Shown here one piece after another: positions 8,589 through 16,361 of a stretch of 64,000 nt of DNA. Source of the stretch: an uncultured Oscillospiraceae bacterium (lineage in GTDB: Bacteria; Bacillota; Clostridia; Oscillospirales; Oscillospiraceae); contig CANQMW010000004.1 in assembly GCA_947625045.1 (NCBI GenBank), positions 92,558 to 156,557 of the forward strand, written 5' to 3'. Below the pieces are notes generated by a model. It was not told the DNA's origin, made no database searches, and saw nothing but the letters and a program-made list of their open reading frames with translations. The position numbers and the translations under genes were made by a program. Every line of letters starts with the position of its first letter. Position 1 is the stretch's first letter.

Positions 8589-9535
8589 ATGGCCTTTGAG
8601 TAAGAATCACAGAGGCTGTCCAGCATGGGTCTGGCTTGCAATGCCTCTACCCACTCCTTCGGGATTCCTTCCCAGCCGTATGCAATCCCCGCGAGGCCGC
8701 CGGCGACGGCGCCAGTGGTGTCAGTGTCTCTGCCAAGATTGACCGCTTTCAGTACGCAATCTGCATAATTCCCCGTGTTGAGCAGGCACCACAGAGCAGC
8801 CTCCAAGGTGTTCACCACATAGCCTCCGCTCTTGATCGCGTCCTCCGGCAGAGCCTTCAACGCCGATGCATCCCGGATGCGATCCCAGACGTGCATATAT
8901 TCTCCATTCTCCGGGATCTGATCATAAAACGCCAGCGCACTCTGAACGCCAGACTGAATGGCATCCTCGATGCTGTCATTCTGAATGATCTGCTCGGCGA
9001 CCTGAAGGTATATCCCGCAGGCCATGACCGAGATAGGATGAGCATGGGTCAGACTGGACACCGTCTGTATCTCCCACATGGGTCGGCTCATTTTGTACCA
9101 GCCTACGCCGTATTCACTGCGCAGGAAGAACAGCAGCGGCAGGATGCGCATCAAGGAGCCGTTCCCGTTATCCCGCTCACCAGTTCCGCCGCAGTCCTTT
9201 GCCCGAAGGCCCCGCAAATAACGGGAGATCGCTGCGCCGCATGTGCCACCACAGTCAAAGCAGACACCGTGGGGCGTATACTGGCCTTTCTCGCGCCAGT
9301 CCGCGAACCGGCGCATGATGTCGTCCGGCTCCAGCCGATGATACGCCGCAATGCTGGCCATGAGGCAAAGAGCCATGCTGGTGTCATCTGACCACGTCCC
9401 TGCGGGCTGGCCGTGAAAGCCCCCGCCGATCATCGTGGTGATGGGCTTCAGCTTGAGCGCCGCCCGGTCCTGAAACTCAGCGGGAACGCCCAAGGCGTCA
9501 CCGATGGCAAGTCCGTATATTGCATTTTTGACCAC
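8585..9535 (-). CDS. ADP-ribosylglycohydrolase family protein (ARH/DraG)
   Basis: 316 residues, normal family length. It hydrolyses ADP-ribose from proteins or nucleic acids using a binuclear Mg site. Visible motifs: 'GLAIGDALGVPAEF' near the N-terminus, 'WSDDTSMAL' (metal ligands, about residue 48), and 'NLGRDTDTTGAVAGGLAG' (about 265-285), the second metal-binding signature. It is the last gene of a block with an ADP-ribosyltransferase two genes upstream. The likely role is reversing that enzyme's mark, as immunity or regulation. Pairing is inferred from adjacency. Confidence 0.88.
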   Translation of the reverse strand: MVKNAIYGLAIGDALGVPAEFQDRAALKLKPITTMIGGGFHGQPAGTWSDDTSMALCLMASIAAYHRLEPDDIMRRFADWREKGQYTPHGVCFDCGGTCGAAISRYLRGLRAKDCGGTGERDNGNGSLMRILPLLFFLRSEYGVGWYKMSRPMWEIQTVSSLTHAHPISVMACGIYLQVAEQIIQNDSIEDAIQSGVQSALAFYDQIPENGEYMHVWDRIRDASALKALPEDAIKSGGYVVNTLEAALWCLLNTGNYADCVLKAVNLGRDTDTTGAVAGGLAGIAYGWEGIPKEWVEALQARPMLDSLCDSYSKAI

Positions 9536-9877
9536 TCAAATCCCCTCCTCAGATTCAGGCTCTACTTCCATACACCGGATCAGGAGCCTCTCGATGGTGC
9601 CATCTTCGGTGAACCTCGTGACTGTTCCTTCGCTTGTTCGGTTGTGCCGGAAGATCGCGGTGAGGTAAGTGCAGACCTCCGTGAAAGTCAGTTCACTGAT
9701 GGGCTTATTGCGGACTTTTTCAAAATTTGCGCCGTGGTTCCTGTCCATGAACTGCTCCATGTGGATGCAGTCGTTCAGCTTGCCCGTTGTGGGGTCGCAA
9801 TAAAAGTAGTCATGCCATGGCCCAGCATCGTGCTCCGCAGCTAGGTATTCCTTTGCGACCTTCTGGAGTTCATTCAT
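9536..9877 (-). CDS. Small protein between ART and ARH (DUF6508-like)
   Basis: About 113 residues. The C-terminal half ('TEVCTYLTAIFRHNRTSEGT' then 'TRFTEDGTIERLL') resembles DUF6508 proteins, from memory, with moderate certainty. Start: a GTG at 9886 would overlap the ART stop, but the ATG at 9877 has better spacing from AAGGAG, so I chose it. It is sandwiched between the transferase and the hydrolase, so it may be an accessory, adaptor or antitoxin. Confidence 0.6.
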   Translation of the reverse strand: MNELQKVAKEYLAAEHDAGPWHDYFYCDPTTGKLNDCIHMEQFMDRNHGANFEKVRNKPISELTFTEVCTYLTAIFRHNRTSEGTVTRFTEDGTIERLLIRCMEVEPESEEGI

Positions 9878-9882
9878 CTCCG

Positions 9883-10557
9883 TCACCTTCTCCTTTTCTT
9901 CACCGGCAGAGCTTCGAGCGTCATAGAAGTGATCCTGCCAGATGCATCTGTAATGATCTCATGTATCTTGAATTGCGTTCCTGAGTTGAAAAGGAACTCG
10001 TACTCCCCGCCGCTCCGGGTTATGGGCTCCACATACATTCCCGACACGCCTTTGCGGACGTATATCTTATAATCTACCTCGGCGTACCAAGCGGCATCCT
10101 TGCTGACAGCGGATGACATGAAGCCTTTGTCCGTTACCTTCTTGCCAATGCGACTGCGGAGGAAGCCCGCGTCTGAGAGCTGCGCTTCGGTGCCCCCCAG
10201 CAGATTTGCTGTCCAGTGTAGATTTGCCCCACGAAAAGCAATGAACTCATCGCTCGTTTCCCATTTGGCCAGACCAGCCTTTGCTCCGTCAATAGCTCTC
10301 TGGATGTAGGCGGCAGCCGCTTGATTTTCGCGCAACGCCGGATTCATCAGCTTATAAGCCTGGCCGGTGTACATTTGAATACCACTCCGCTCGGCATCGG
10401 TCAAAAGTTGTCGCCAGCGGTCAAAATCGAAGCTGTTCTGTTCGTGCCAGTTATAGGCATCCCAAGAATCTGAAAAAGTCCGAAAGCCCTGCAGCATAGG
10501 GTCCCGCCCAAAATGGCCGGCTGTGCTTCTGTGGCTTGCTCCGCCTCGTCCTCCCAT
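9883..10557 (-). CDS. ADP-ribosyltransferase (VIP2/mART-like)
   Basis: 224 residues. It would transfer ADP-ribose from NAD+ to a target. The R-S-E triad can be followed: 'FIAFRGAN' (Arg, about residue 107), 'KGFMSSAVSKDAAW' (the STS-like strand, about 142) and 'GGEYEFLFNSGTQF' (the ExE-like loop, about 184). There is no signal peptide. Start supported by AGAGGTAAGCT before ATG, overlapping the end of the DUF4417 gene. It could be a phage toxin or a host-takeover enzyme that modifies the transcription or translation machinery; the target is not visible. Confidence 0.85.
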   Translation of the reverse strand: MGGRGGASHRSTAGHFGRDPMLQGFRTFSDSWDAYNWHEQNSFDFDRWRQLLTDAERSGIQMYTGQAYKLMNPALRENQAAAAYIQRAIDGAKAGLAKWETSDEFIAFRGANLHWTANLLGGTEAQLSDAGFLRSRIGKKVTDKGFMSSAVSKDAAWYAEVDYKIYVRKGVSGMYVEPITRSGGEYEFLFNSGTQFKIHEIITDASGRITSMTLEALPVKKRRR

Positions 10558-10560
10558 AGC

Positions 10561-11199
10561 TTACCTCTGCTTTCGTGCATTAGCAAGTGAAGAGTGATAG
10601 GAGCTGTGCTTTTCGATAGGTCCCGTGCAGTCCTCCGGCACGTCACCGAAGAATATGATCCTCTCTGGCTGGAGCCGGGCCAGCATCTCCTGGTAGCCCA
10701 GCAGGAACAGCCTCCGTGCTTCCTGGTTCTTCTGGGTCCCCACGGATGATACAGACACGGTGCCCCCAACCGGCTCCCCATCGAAGCACCAGGCAAAGGA
10801 GCCTTCATCGCTCCAGCAGATAGACGGCACGACCGTTATCCCTTGCCGCTGCCAGCTTGCAGCCAGCAGATGCTTTCGCCAGTGATTGTAGATCTGGACG
10901 GCAGGCGGGTAGTCGGTGAACAGGCTGAAGTCCGGGGACATGACCGCCTTATACTGAGAGAGCAACTGGGCATATCGGGACGGGTCTTTCCACACCCGCT
11001 CAAACAGGTAGTCATCTATATAAAAATGTACGCCTTTCTCAGACCGACTCGGATCTGTGAGGGCACAATTGAACGGTATCCAGGTCAGTTCGTCTGCCCC
11101 GTGGGTAGGCGACAGTTGCGGGATGCAGTATCTCCCGGCAGGCTCGAAGTCGCCGAGGTGCAAATTGTGGCCGTTGCGCTTGAGAGATTCCAGCGACAT
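10561..11199 (-). CDS. DUF4417-domain protein
   Basis: 212 residues. The family signature is clear: 'GVHFYIDDYLFERVW', 'VMSPDFSLFTDYPPAVQIYN' and 'PSICWSDEGSFAWCFDG'. DUF4417 proteins occur in phages and mobile elements; their function is not established. The frame extends upstream to 11271, but GGAGGTGAGCACG directly before the ATG at 11199 decides the start. It opens the ART/ARH block and may be part of it or of the tail operon. Confidence 0.8.
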   Translation of the reverse strand: MSLESLKRNGHNLHLGDFEPAGRYCIPQLSPTHGADELTWIPFNCALTDPSRSEKGVHFYIDDYLFERVWKDPSRYAQLLSQYKAVMSPDFSLFTDYPPAVQIYNHWRKHLLAASWQRQGITVVPSICWSDEGSFAWCFDGEPVGGTVSVSSVGTQKNQEARRLFLLGYQEMLARLQPERIIFFGDVPEDCTGPIEKHSSYHSSLANARKQR

Positions 11200-11307
11200 C
11201 GTGCTCACCTCCAGTGAGTAACAGAAACACACTTCTCCGGGCGACAGGCGGGGAGAAGTGTGTTTCTGCATCTAGTTAGGGTTCCGCTGTTGTGTGAGTG
11301 TGTGTGC

Positions 11308-11646
11308 TTACGGGGAGAGAGTCAGTCCACTAAGATCGTAGGTCGTCACCGATGGGATGCAGCCCTTCTTCTCGGCATAGAGCTTGATCTTCTGCGTTTT
11401 CTCGTCAGAGACGCGGACAATGAGCTGCCGGTCGTCATCCTCAAACTGGTGCCTGCCGGGTGTTTTTACCGCTCCCACAAGCTCATGGTAGAGGGTCGCG
11501 CCCTCCTCGCCACTCACATTCAGCACCAGGTAGTGGCCTTCCTGCTCAGTCGGATCGCCGGAAAAGTTCGTGAAGTCGGTCACGTGCAGCAACGTGCCGG
11601 ATATAGCGTTCTCCAGGATGGTGATGCCATCCTGGAGTTCACTCAC
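11308..11646 (-). CDS. Hypothetical phage protein
   Basis: 112 residues starting at a GTG (11646) preceded by a weak GGGAAAG site. It follows the major tail protein gene. The sequence is acidic and mixed alpha/beta, with no membrane segment and no motif I recognise. It could be a tail-module accessory or the first gene of the inserted ART block. Confidence 0.6.
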   Translation of the reverse strand: MSELQDGITILENAISGTLLHVTDFTNFSGDPTEQEGHYLVLNVSGEEGATLYHELVGAVKTPGRHQFEDDDRQLIVRVSDEKTQKIKLYAEKKGCIPSVTTYDLSGLTLSP

Positions 11647-11699
11647 TGTCTTTCCCAGCGCCGTGCTCCCGCCGTCCGCAGGTGTTGCGGCGGGAGGCG

Positions 11700-12308
11700 T
11701 TAAGGGTCCGAAAACGTCGGTTCGTACACTTCACTGAGGAAGCTCTCGGCCTTGGATGTGTCAAAGCCGTTTTCGCCCTCATCGGCAACCGCCTGGTAGC
11801 GCCCGTCGTGGGTGCGCTTGATAGCGGTGCATTCCACCGTGCCGGTCTGCCGGGTGACGGTGTCGCCTTCCTTGGTCTGGTAGGTCTCGGTGATGGGCTT
11901 GGCCCGGACCTTGTAGAGCCAGACGTACCGGAATTTGCCGTTGCTCTTCTCGGACTTGAAGCCCATGGCGAAGTAGGGCGGCTTGTCGGACGCGGTGCGC
12001 ACCAGCACACCGTTGTCGTCGATGGCGTTGGCGAACAGCATCTCCTGGATGAGAAGCGGGATGTCCGCCATCTGCAGGGAGAAGGTCAGCTTGGGGTCGG
12101 GATACAGCACGTCAAACTCGATGTCGTCCGCGTACTGGATGTCAGGTTCGGCGTTCTCCGGCGTGATGGTCGCCTCGATAGCGCCAGCCATCAGCTGGAG
12201 GTCGCCGTAGGTGTGGGCCTCTTCGGTGTCGGTCGTCAGCGGGGCAATGACCACGTTCTTCAGACCGACAGTAGAAGATACCGTGGGAGAAGCAGCAGGG
12301 CTACCCAT
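11700..12308 (-). CDS. Major tail protein, phi13 family
   Basis: 202 residues. It builds the tail tube. 'VGLKNVVIAPLTTDTEEAHTYG' region at the N-terminus and the motif 'YVWLYKVRAKPITETYQTK' are typical of the phi13/TIGR01603 group. GGAGGACTTTATT precedes the ATG. Gene order (gp10-like, then major tail protein) fits. Confidence 0.88.
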   Translation of the reverse strand: MGSPAASPTVSSTVGLKNVVIAPLTTDTEEAHTYGDLQLMAGAIEATITPENAEPDIQYADDIEFDVLYPDPKLTFSLQMADIPLLIQEMLFANAIDDNGVLVRTASDKPPYFAMGFKSEKSNGKFRYVWLYKVRAKPITETYQTKEGDTVTRQTGTVECTAIKRTHDGRYQAVADEGENGFDTSKAESFLSEVYEPTFSDP

Positions 12309-12324
12309 AATAAAGTCCTCCTAT

Positions 12325-12756
12325 TTAGGTCGTCTTTTTCAGTTCGTCAAGAAGCCCGTCACGGATGATGCCGTATGCTTCATCCTGACGGGCGTCATAG
12401 GCGGGTCGGATATAGGGATGCATCGGAGCAGGAGCCGGGCCGCCGTGACCATACTCCACAAAAGCGGGGTAGTAGTCCTCGTTGTCCCAGTCCTTCCGAT
12501 GCACCCCAATGGTAATGCGCTGACCACCGGCGCGGCGTTTCTTGACCTTGCCGATTTTCAGCGCGTCATGCAGGTCGCCGGATATGATTTGGGGGTCATG
12601 GCTGGCGTTGGCCTGCATCTGTTGGTGAACGGGAACTGCAGCAGCTTTTAGGATGCGTCTTGCAGTGGGAGCACCCTCGTCGCTGGTGTTCAGGGCATTG
12701 GCCATGCGCTCGATCTGGCCCATCAGCTCGTCAAAGCCCTCGGTTTTCACGGGCAT
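12325..12756 (-). CDS. HK97 gp10-like head-tail protein
   Basis: 143 residues. gp10-family proteins act at the neck/tail-terminator stage of siphophage assembly. The pattern 'GFDELMGQIERMA', a central 'HQQMQANASHDPQIISGDL' and the terminal 'YPAFVEYGHGGPAPAPMHPY' (EYGxxxxPxPxPF-like) is diagnostic. It lies two bases from the next upstream gene in the operon. Confidence 0.85.
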   Translation of the reverse strand: MPVKTEGFDELMGQIERMANALNTSDEGAPTARRILKAAAVPVHQQMQANASHDPQIISGDLHDALKIGKVKKRRAGGQRITIGVHRKDWDNEDYYPAFVEYGHGGPAPAPMHPYIRPAYDARQDEAYGIIRDGLLDELKKTT

Positions 12757-12757
12757 T

Positions 12758-13111
12758 TCAAGCCGCCTCCCTCAAACACCACGTCCACTGCACGGTGTAT
12801 TGCCGAGTGGCGGTGTCGTAGGCGGGCTGGTTGTAGCCCTTATCCGACTCCTCCACCATGCCGAAACCGGCAGCGTACATGGCATCCCGAATTTTGAGCC
12901 GCATTTCAGTTGGGTCGATGTCTGACCACAGGTTCAGATAGACATAGGTGCGGTATAGGGCGGGATGATCATCTTCGTGAGCGGCCTCCGTGGTTGTTGT
13001 CGAGTAAACACAGTATTGCACCGGGGGATTCTGATTTGGCGACGTCGCTCTCCAAACGCCGGCATACACAGGGATTCCGATATCCTTGAGCGCCTCCTGC
13101 ACCTGCTTCAT
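12758..13111 (-). CDS. Tail completion protein (DUF3168/gp17-like)
   Basis: 117 residues. The position between head closure and the gp10-like protein and the content ('PVYAGVWRATSPNQNPPVQY', then a beta-rich region ending in 'YTVQWTWCLRE') fit tail completion/minor capsid proteins of this arrangement. It overlaps the head-closure gene by four bases (ATGA). Confidence 0.65.
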   Translation of the reverse strand: MKQVQEALKDIGIPVYAGVWRATSPNQNPPVQYCVYSTTTTEAAHEDDHPALYRTYVYLNLWSDIDPTEMRLKIRDAMYAAGFGMVEESDKGYNQPAYDTATRQYTVQWTWCLREAA

Positions 13112-13467
13112 CCGCTCACCCCCTTGGCGATAGAAGCCTTCAGGCCAAGATAGGTCTTGGCAAAGGAATACTCACCCAGCGTGGTGATGTTCCACTTCTC
13201 ACCGCGGAATTTCACCCACATCCCCGGCTTCACGTCGGAGCGGTAGCGGATGGTGAAGTTGATCACCTGTTCGGTGTTCATCACGTCGGCAGACCGATAG
13301 TGCTGGTTGCCCGCGTCAACGGCAGACGCCCAAACCTTGCACAGCACCACATCCTCCGGGGCCGGATAGCCGTTCTCGTTGATGGCGTTCTCGGTATACC
13401 CGATCTCCACACGATGGCGTAGGTCCCCTGGGTGTGGAGTGCCGTCAAAGGATTTATAGCCACGCAA
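13108..13467 (-). CDS. Head closure / head-tail adaptor (SPP1 gp16-like)
   Basis: 119 residues. 'GDLRHRVEIGYTENAINENG' at the N-terminus and 'FTIRYRSDVKPGMWVKFRG' in the middle are the standard signature of the head-tail adaptor family. It plugs the connector after DNA packaging. It sits directly after the gp6-like connector gene. Confidence 0.88.
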   Translation of the reverse strand: MRGYKSFDGTPHPGDLRHRVEIGYTENAINENGYPAPEDVVLCKVWASAVDAGNQHYRSADVMNTEQVINFTIRYRSDVKPGMWVKFRGEKWNITTLGEYSFAKTYLGLKASIAKGVSG

Positions 13468-13482
13468 AGGTCATCACCTCCG

Positions 13483-13767
13483 TCAGAACATCTTGTCAGG
13501 GTCGCGGTACGGGTAGAGCAGATTCTCAAAGGCGATGCGCATGGTGCCGTAGATGGTCCGATCCGGGTTGTCCCGGTTCTCGAAGTAGTGGCTCACCATG
13601 AGCATAATGGCCAAGCGAACCGGCTCCGGCGCGTTCTCGTCGAACTGCACCCGGCAAAAGTCTTCGGCTGTTGCCTGCGCCTGACGGATGAGGGACGAGA
13701 TCACCTCGTCCTCCTCATCCTCCTCGATGCGCAGATGGGCCTTGACCTCATCCACCGTCAGGACCAT
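13483..13767 (-). CDS. Head-tail connector (gp6-like)
   Basis: 94 residues, helical. 'MVLTVDEVKAHLRIEEDEED' followed by 'LIRQAQATAEDFC' and 'YFENRD' is the classic gp6-like connector pattern. It forms the ring below the portal. Confidence 0.88.
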   Translation of the reverse strand: MVLTVDEVKAHLRIEEDEEDEVISSLIRQAQATAEDFCRVQFDENAPEPVRLAIMLMVSHYFENRDNPDRTIYGTMRIAFENLLYPYRDPDKMF

Positions 13768-13783
13768 GTCGCATCACCTGCCG

Positions 13784-14203
13784 TCAGTCCGGGGAAGCAG
13801 CCAGGACGCCAGCGGTACGAAGCGCCGCAAGCAGACCGTTCAGCGTGCTCTGCAGCGTTGCGACCTCTGTGTCCGCGGCATCCTCCACGGCGGTGGCCTG
13901 CTTGACCAGGCCCGCCTTGCTGGCCGTGGCGTTGGCAGGGGCCTTGGGATAGGCGGGAACGTACAGATTGCCGTCCCCATCCACGGCCACAGGCACCGAC
14001 TCGTTGGACTTGGCCTGGGCCTTCACCCCGCCGAGGGTGTCAGCGGTGGCTGTGGGAAGCGTGTAGCTGCTGCCGCCACCGCCGCTGATGCTCCCGCTCT
14101 GATCGTCAACGGATGCGCCCTCCAGAATGGTGAGCTTGCCGCCGATGACCAGCTCGTCACCGCCGTGGGCCATATAGTTCTTGGTTACATGCGTATTGGG
14201 CAT
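13784..14203 (-). CDS. Head fibre protein (phi29 gp8.5-like)
   Basis: 139 residues, low-complexity Ala/Thr-rich with a Ser-Gly run near residue 40. The segments 'LPTATADTLGGVKAQ' and 'NATASKAGLVKQA' are the repeated fibre-type motif of capsid head fibres. It follows the major capsid gene, as in many Clostridia prophages. It probably decorates the capsid. Confidence 0.72.
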   Translation of the reverse strand: MPNTHVTKNYMAHGGDELVIGGKLTILEGASVDDQSGSISGGGGSSYTLPTATADTLGGVKAQAKSNESVPVAVDGDGNLYVPAYPKAPANATASKAGLVKQATAVEDAADTEVATLQSTLNGLLAALRTAGVLAASPD

Positions 14204-14258
14204 ATCGTTTTCCTCCTTTTAGGATAGGGGGCCGAGTAATACGGCCCCCCAGCGTAGG

Positions 14259-15464
14259 TCACGCCTGCTTCAGCACCTTCACGGCTTCGGACAGGATCAG
14301 CTTGCCGTCCACGCGCTCGGAGGCCAGGAAGCCCACCTGGCCGGTGGCGGCGAACAGCTCGTTCAGCCGCTTGAAGGAGCGGCCCTCGCGGTCGGCGATC
14401 CAGTAGTAGCTCAGGTCGCCAAACAGGATGCTCTTGTTTCCCGTTTTCAGCTCCGGCATGAAGCTGGAGGTGTAGACGGGACGGCCCAGGATGGTATCCG
14501 GGTTACCCAAGACCGGGGACGGCTGCCAGATGTAGTCGCCGTTGCCGTTCTTCAGCTTGCGCAGCGCCTTCACGGTGCCGTCGTGCATAAAGAACACAGC
14601 CTTGCGCCGGTAGGGAGCACGGAGGCTGTAGAACAGGTCCATGACCTCATCAAAGGTGACGGCGTCCGCCTTTGCCGCAGTCACGCCGACGTCAGCGCCG
14701 CCGCTCTCGGCCAGGATGCCAGTGGGCTTGCCGGAGCCGTTGCCAGTGAAGAAGGCTTCCTCCTCCGCAGCGCCGATGCGCCGGGCGAACTCACGGGCGA
14801 TGTAGCTGGGCATGTCAAAGACAGAGTCGTTGAGCAGCTCGTCGCTGATCTTGACCATGGTGGCCAGCTTGAACGCCCCGATGTTGACCTGACCGAAGGA
14901 GTCGTCGCTCTCCGGGTACTGCGCTTCCTCTTCGATCCACTGGGCCTTGCCCTTGGACGCCACAACAGGGATCTTGCGGTCACCGGTGGACGTGCGGATC
15001 ACATGGGCGAACTGACGGAAGATGTTCTCCTCCTCCAGCTTCTCGATGAGGGTGCGCTCATACTCGTCGGGGACCAGGTAGCCGCCCTCGGTGTTCTCGC
15101 CCACCTGCAGGGCGTTCAGCACCTCGCGGGGGACCGATTTGCTTCTCATCGTCCGCCAGAAGGCATCCCGGTAGGTGTCACTGGCGCGGCCCTGCTTCTC
15201 CGGCTGACCGCCTTTGTCGCCGGGCTTGTCCGCAAGAGGGCGGGAAGTGGGGCGGTCCAGCTCCAGATCAATGGCCTCCTGCCGCTCCAGCCGCTGGACT
15301 TCCTTGCCCATGCGGTCCACATCCGCCTCCATCTTCTCAAAGGTGGCAGTGTCCTCTGCGGACAGCATACCATCCTTATCCTTGTGGGCCTTCGCGAAGG
15401 CTTTCGCTTCCTCCCACAGCTTGACGCGCTTCTCGCGCATGGCCTGGATTTCTTTCATGGACAT
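14259..15464 (-). CDS. Major capsid protein, HK97 family
   Basis: 401 residues. The N-terminal 100 residues are a charged helical delta domain normally removed by the prohead protease; the capsid fold follows ('IEKLEEENIFRQFAHVIRT', 'KISDELLNDSVFDMPSYIA', 'GSGKPTGIL'). The frame extends to a TTG at 15479, but that TTG lies in the ribosome binding site GGAGGAACACGAT for the ATG at 15464, which I take as the start. Confidence 0.93.
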   Translation of the reverse strand: MSMKEIQAMREKRVKLWEEAKAFAKAHKDKDGMLSAEDTATFEKMEADVDRMGKEVQRLERQEAIDLELDRPTSRPLADKPGDKGGQPEKQGRASDTYRDAFWRTMRSKSVPREVLNALQVGENTEGGYLVPDEYERTLIEKLEEENIFRQFAHVIRTSTGDRKIPVVASKGKAQWIEEEAQYPESDDSFGQVNIGAFKLATMVKISDELLNDSVFDMPSYIAREFARRIGAAEEEAFFTGNGSGKPTGILAESGGADVGVTAAKADAVTFDEVMDLFYSLRAPYRRKAVFFMHDGTVKALRKLKNGNGDYIWQPSPVLGNPDTILGRPVYTSSFMPELKTGNKSILFGDLSYYWIADREGRSFKRLNELFAATGQVGFLASERVDGKLILSEAVKVLKQA

Positions 15465-15479
15465 ATCGTGTTCCTCCAA

Positions 15480-16361
15480 TCAAAAGTTGTATTTCAGACG
15501 GTTCAGCCTTTGGATGAGGCTGTCCGCACTGGCTCCACGGGGTTCGGTGTTTTCGGGCGGTTCAGGCCCTTCTTCCCCTTCGGGGTGCTCTGGCTCCGGG
15601 GGTCCTTCGGGTTCAGCTCCCTGGACTCCCGTGGCTTCGGCCTCCGGGGACGCAGCTTCATTGGGTACACTGGTTGCTTCAGGTTCTTGCTGCTCATCAC
15701 AGACCTCCTCTTGGGCGTTGGCAGCCTTCACTTTAGCCAGTAAGTTGTTCACGACTTTCTCATCGATAGCAGCGAGAGAGAAAGACCACGGCACATCAGG
15801 CTCAATGGTGCCCCCATTCTGGTAGAGGATCTCGTCGCAGAAGCCCAGGTCCAAGGCCATACGGGGGTTCATCACACACGAGTCATCCATCATGTGACTG
15901 ATCTTCGTCCTGGACAGACCCGTCTTGATTGCGTAGGCGTTGATGATGCCCTCCTTCACCTCATCCAGCAACTGAGCTGCTCTCCGCATATCATCGCTGT
16001 CACCAGTGACACGGGTGTACGGATTGTGGATCAGAATGATAGAAGTGGGACTCATGCACACCTTATCTCCTGCCATGGCTATAACGGACGCGGCACTGGC
16101 GGCCATGCCGGTGATTTTTACAGTCACTTGCTGGGGGTAGTCCTTGATCATGGTGTAAATCTGACTAGCTGCGACGGTGTCGCCACCCGGAGAATTAATA
16201 GACAAAGTAATAGGACCGTCGCCGGAGTACAGTTCTTCCCGAAACTGCGCTGGTGTGATGTCACCGTCATACCAGCATTCTTCTGCAATTTCGCCCTCCA
16301 GATAGAGAGTGCGCTCATTGGACCCGGTCTCGTCCCGTGCCCAGCGCCAGAAATGGTTCAT
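15480..16361 (-). CDS. ClpP-type prohead protease
   Basis: 293 residues. It processes capsid subunits during prohead maturation. The ClpP catalytic Ser lies in 'GMAASAASVIAMAG', the His in 'ILIHNPYT', and the oxyanion region in 'SINSPGGDTVAASQIY'. The last 70 residues are a Glu/Pro-rich tail, possibly scaffold-like. The start at 16361 has AAGGAGGAATCTGT before it; an upstream ATG at 16418 lacks one. It overlaps the methyltransferase stop by ATGA. Confidence 0.9.
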   Translation of the reverse strand: MNHFWRWARDETGSNERTLYLEGEIAEECWYDGDITPAQFREELYSGDGPITLSINSPGGDTVAASQIYTMIKDYPQQVTVKITGMAASAASVIAMAGDKVCMSPTSIILIHNPYTRVTGDSDDMRRAAQLLDEVKEGIINAYAIKTGLSRTKISHMMDDSCVMNPRMALDLGFCDEILYQNGGTIEPDVPWSFSLAAIDEKVVNNLLAKVKAANAQEEVCDEQQEPEATSVPNEAASPEAEATGVQGAEPEGPPEPEHPEGEEGPEPPENTEPRGASADSLIQRLNRLKYNF

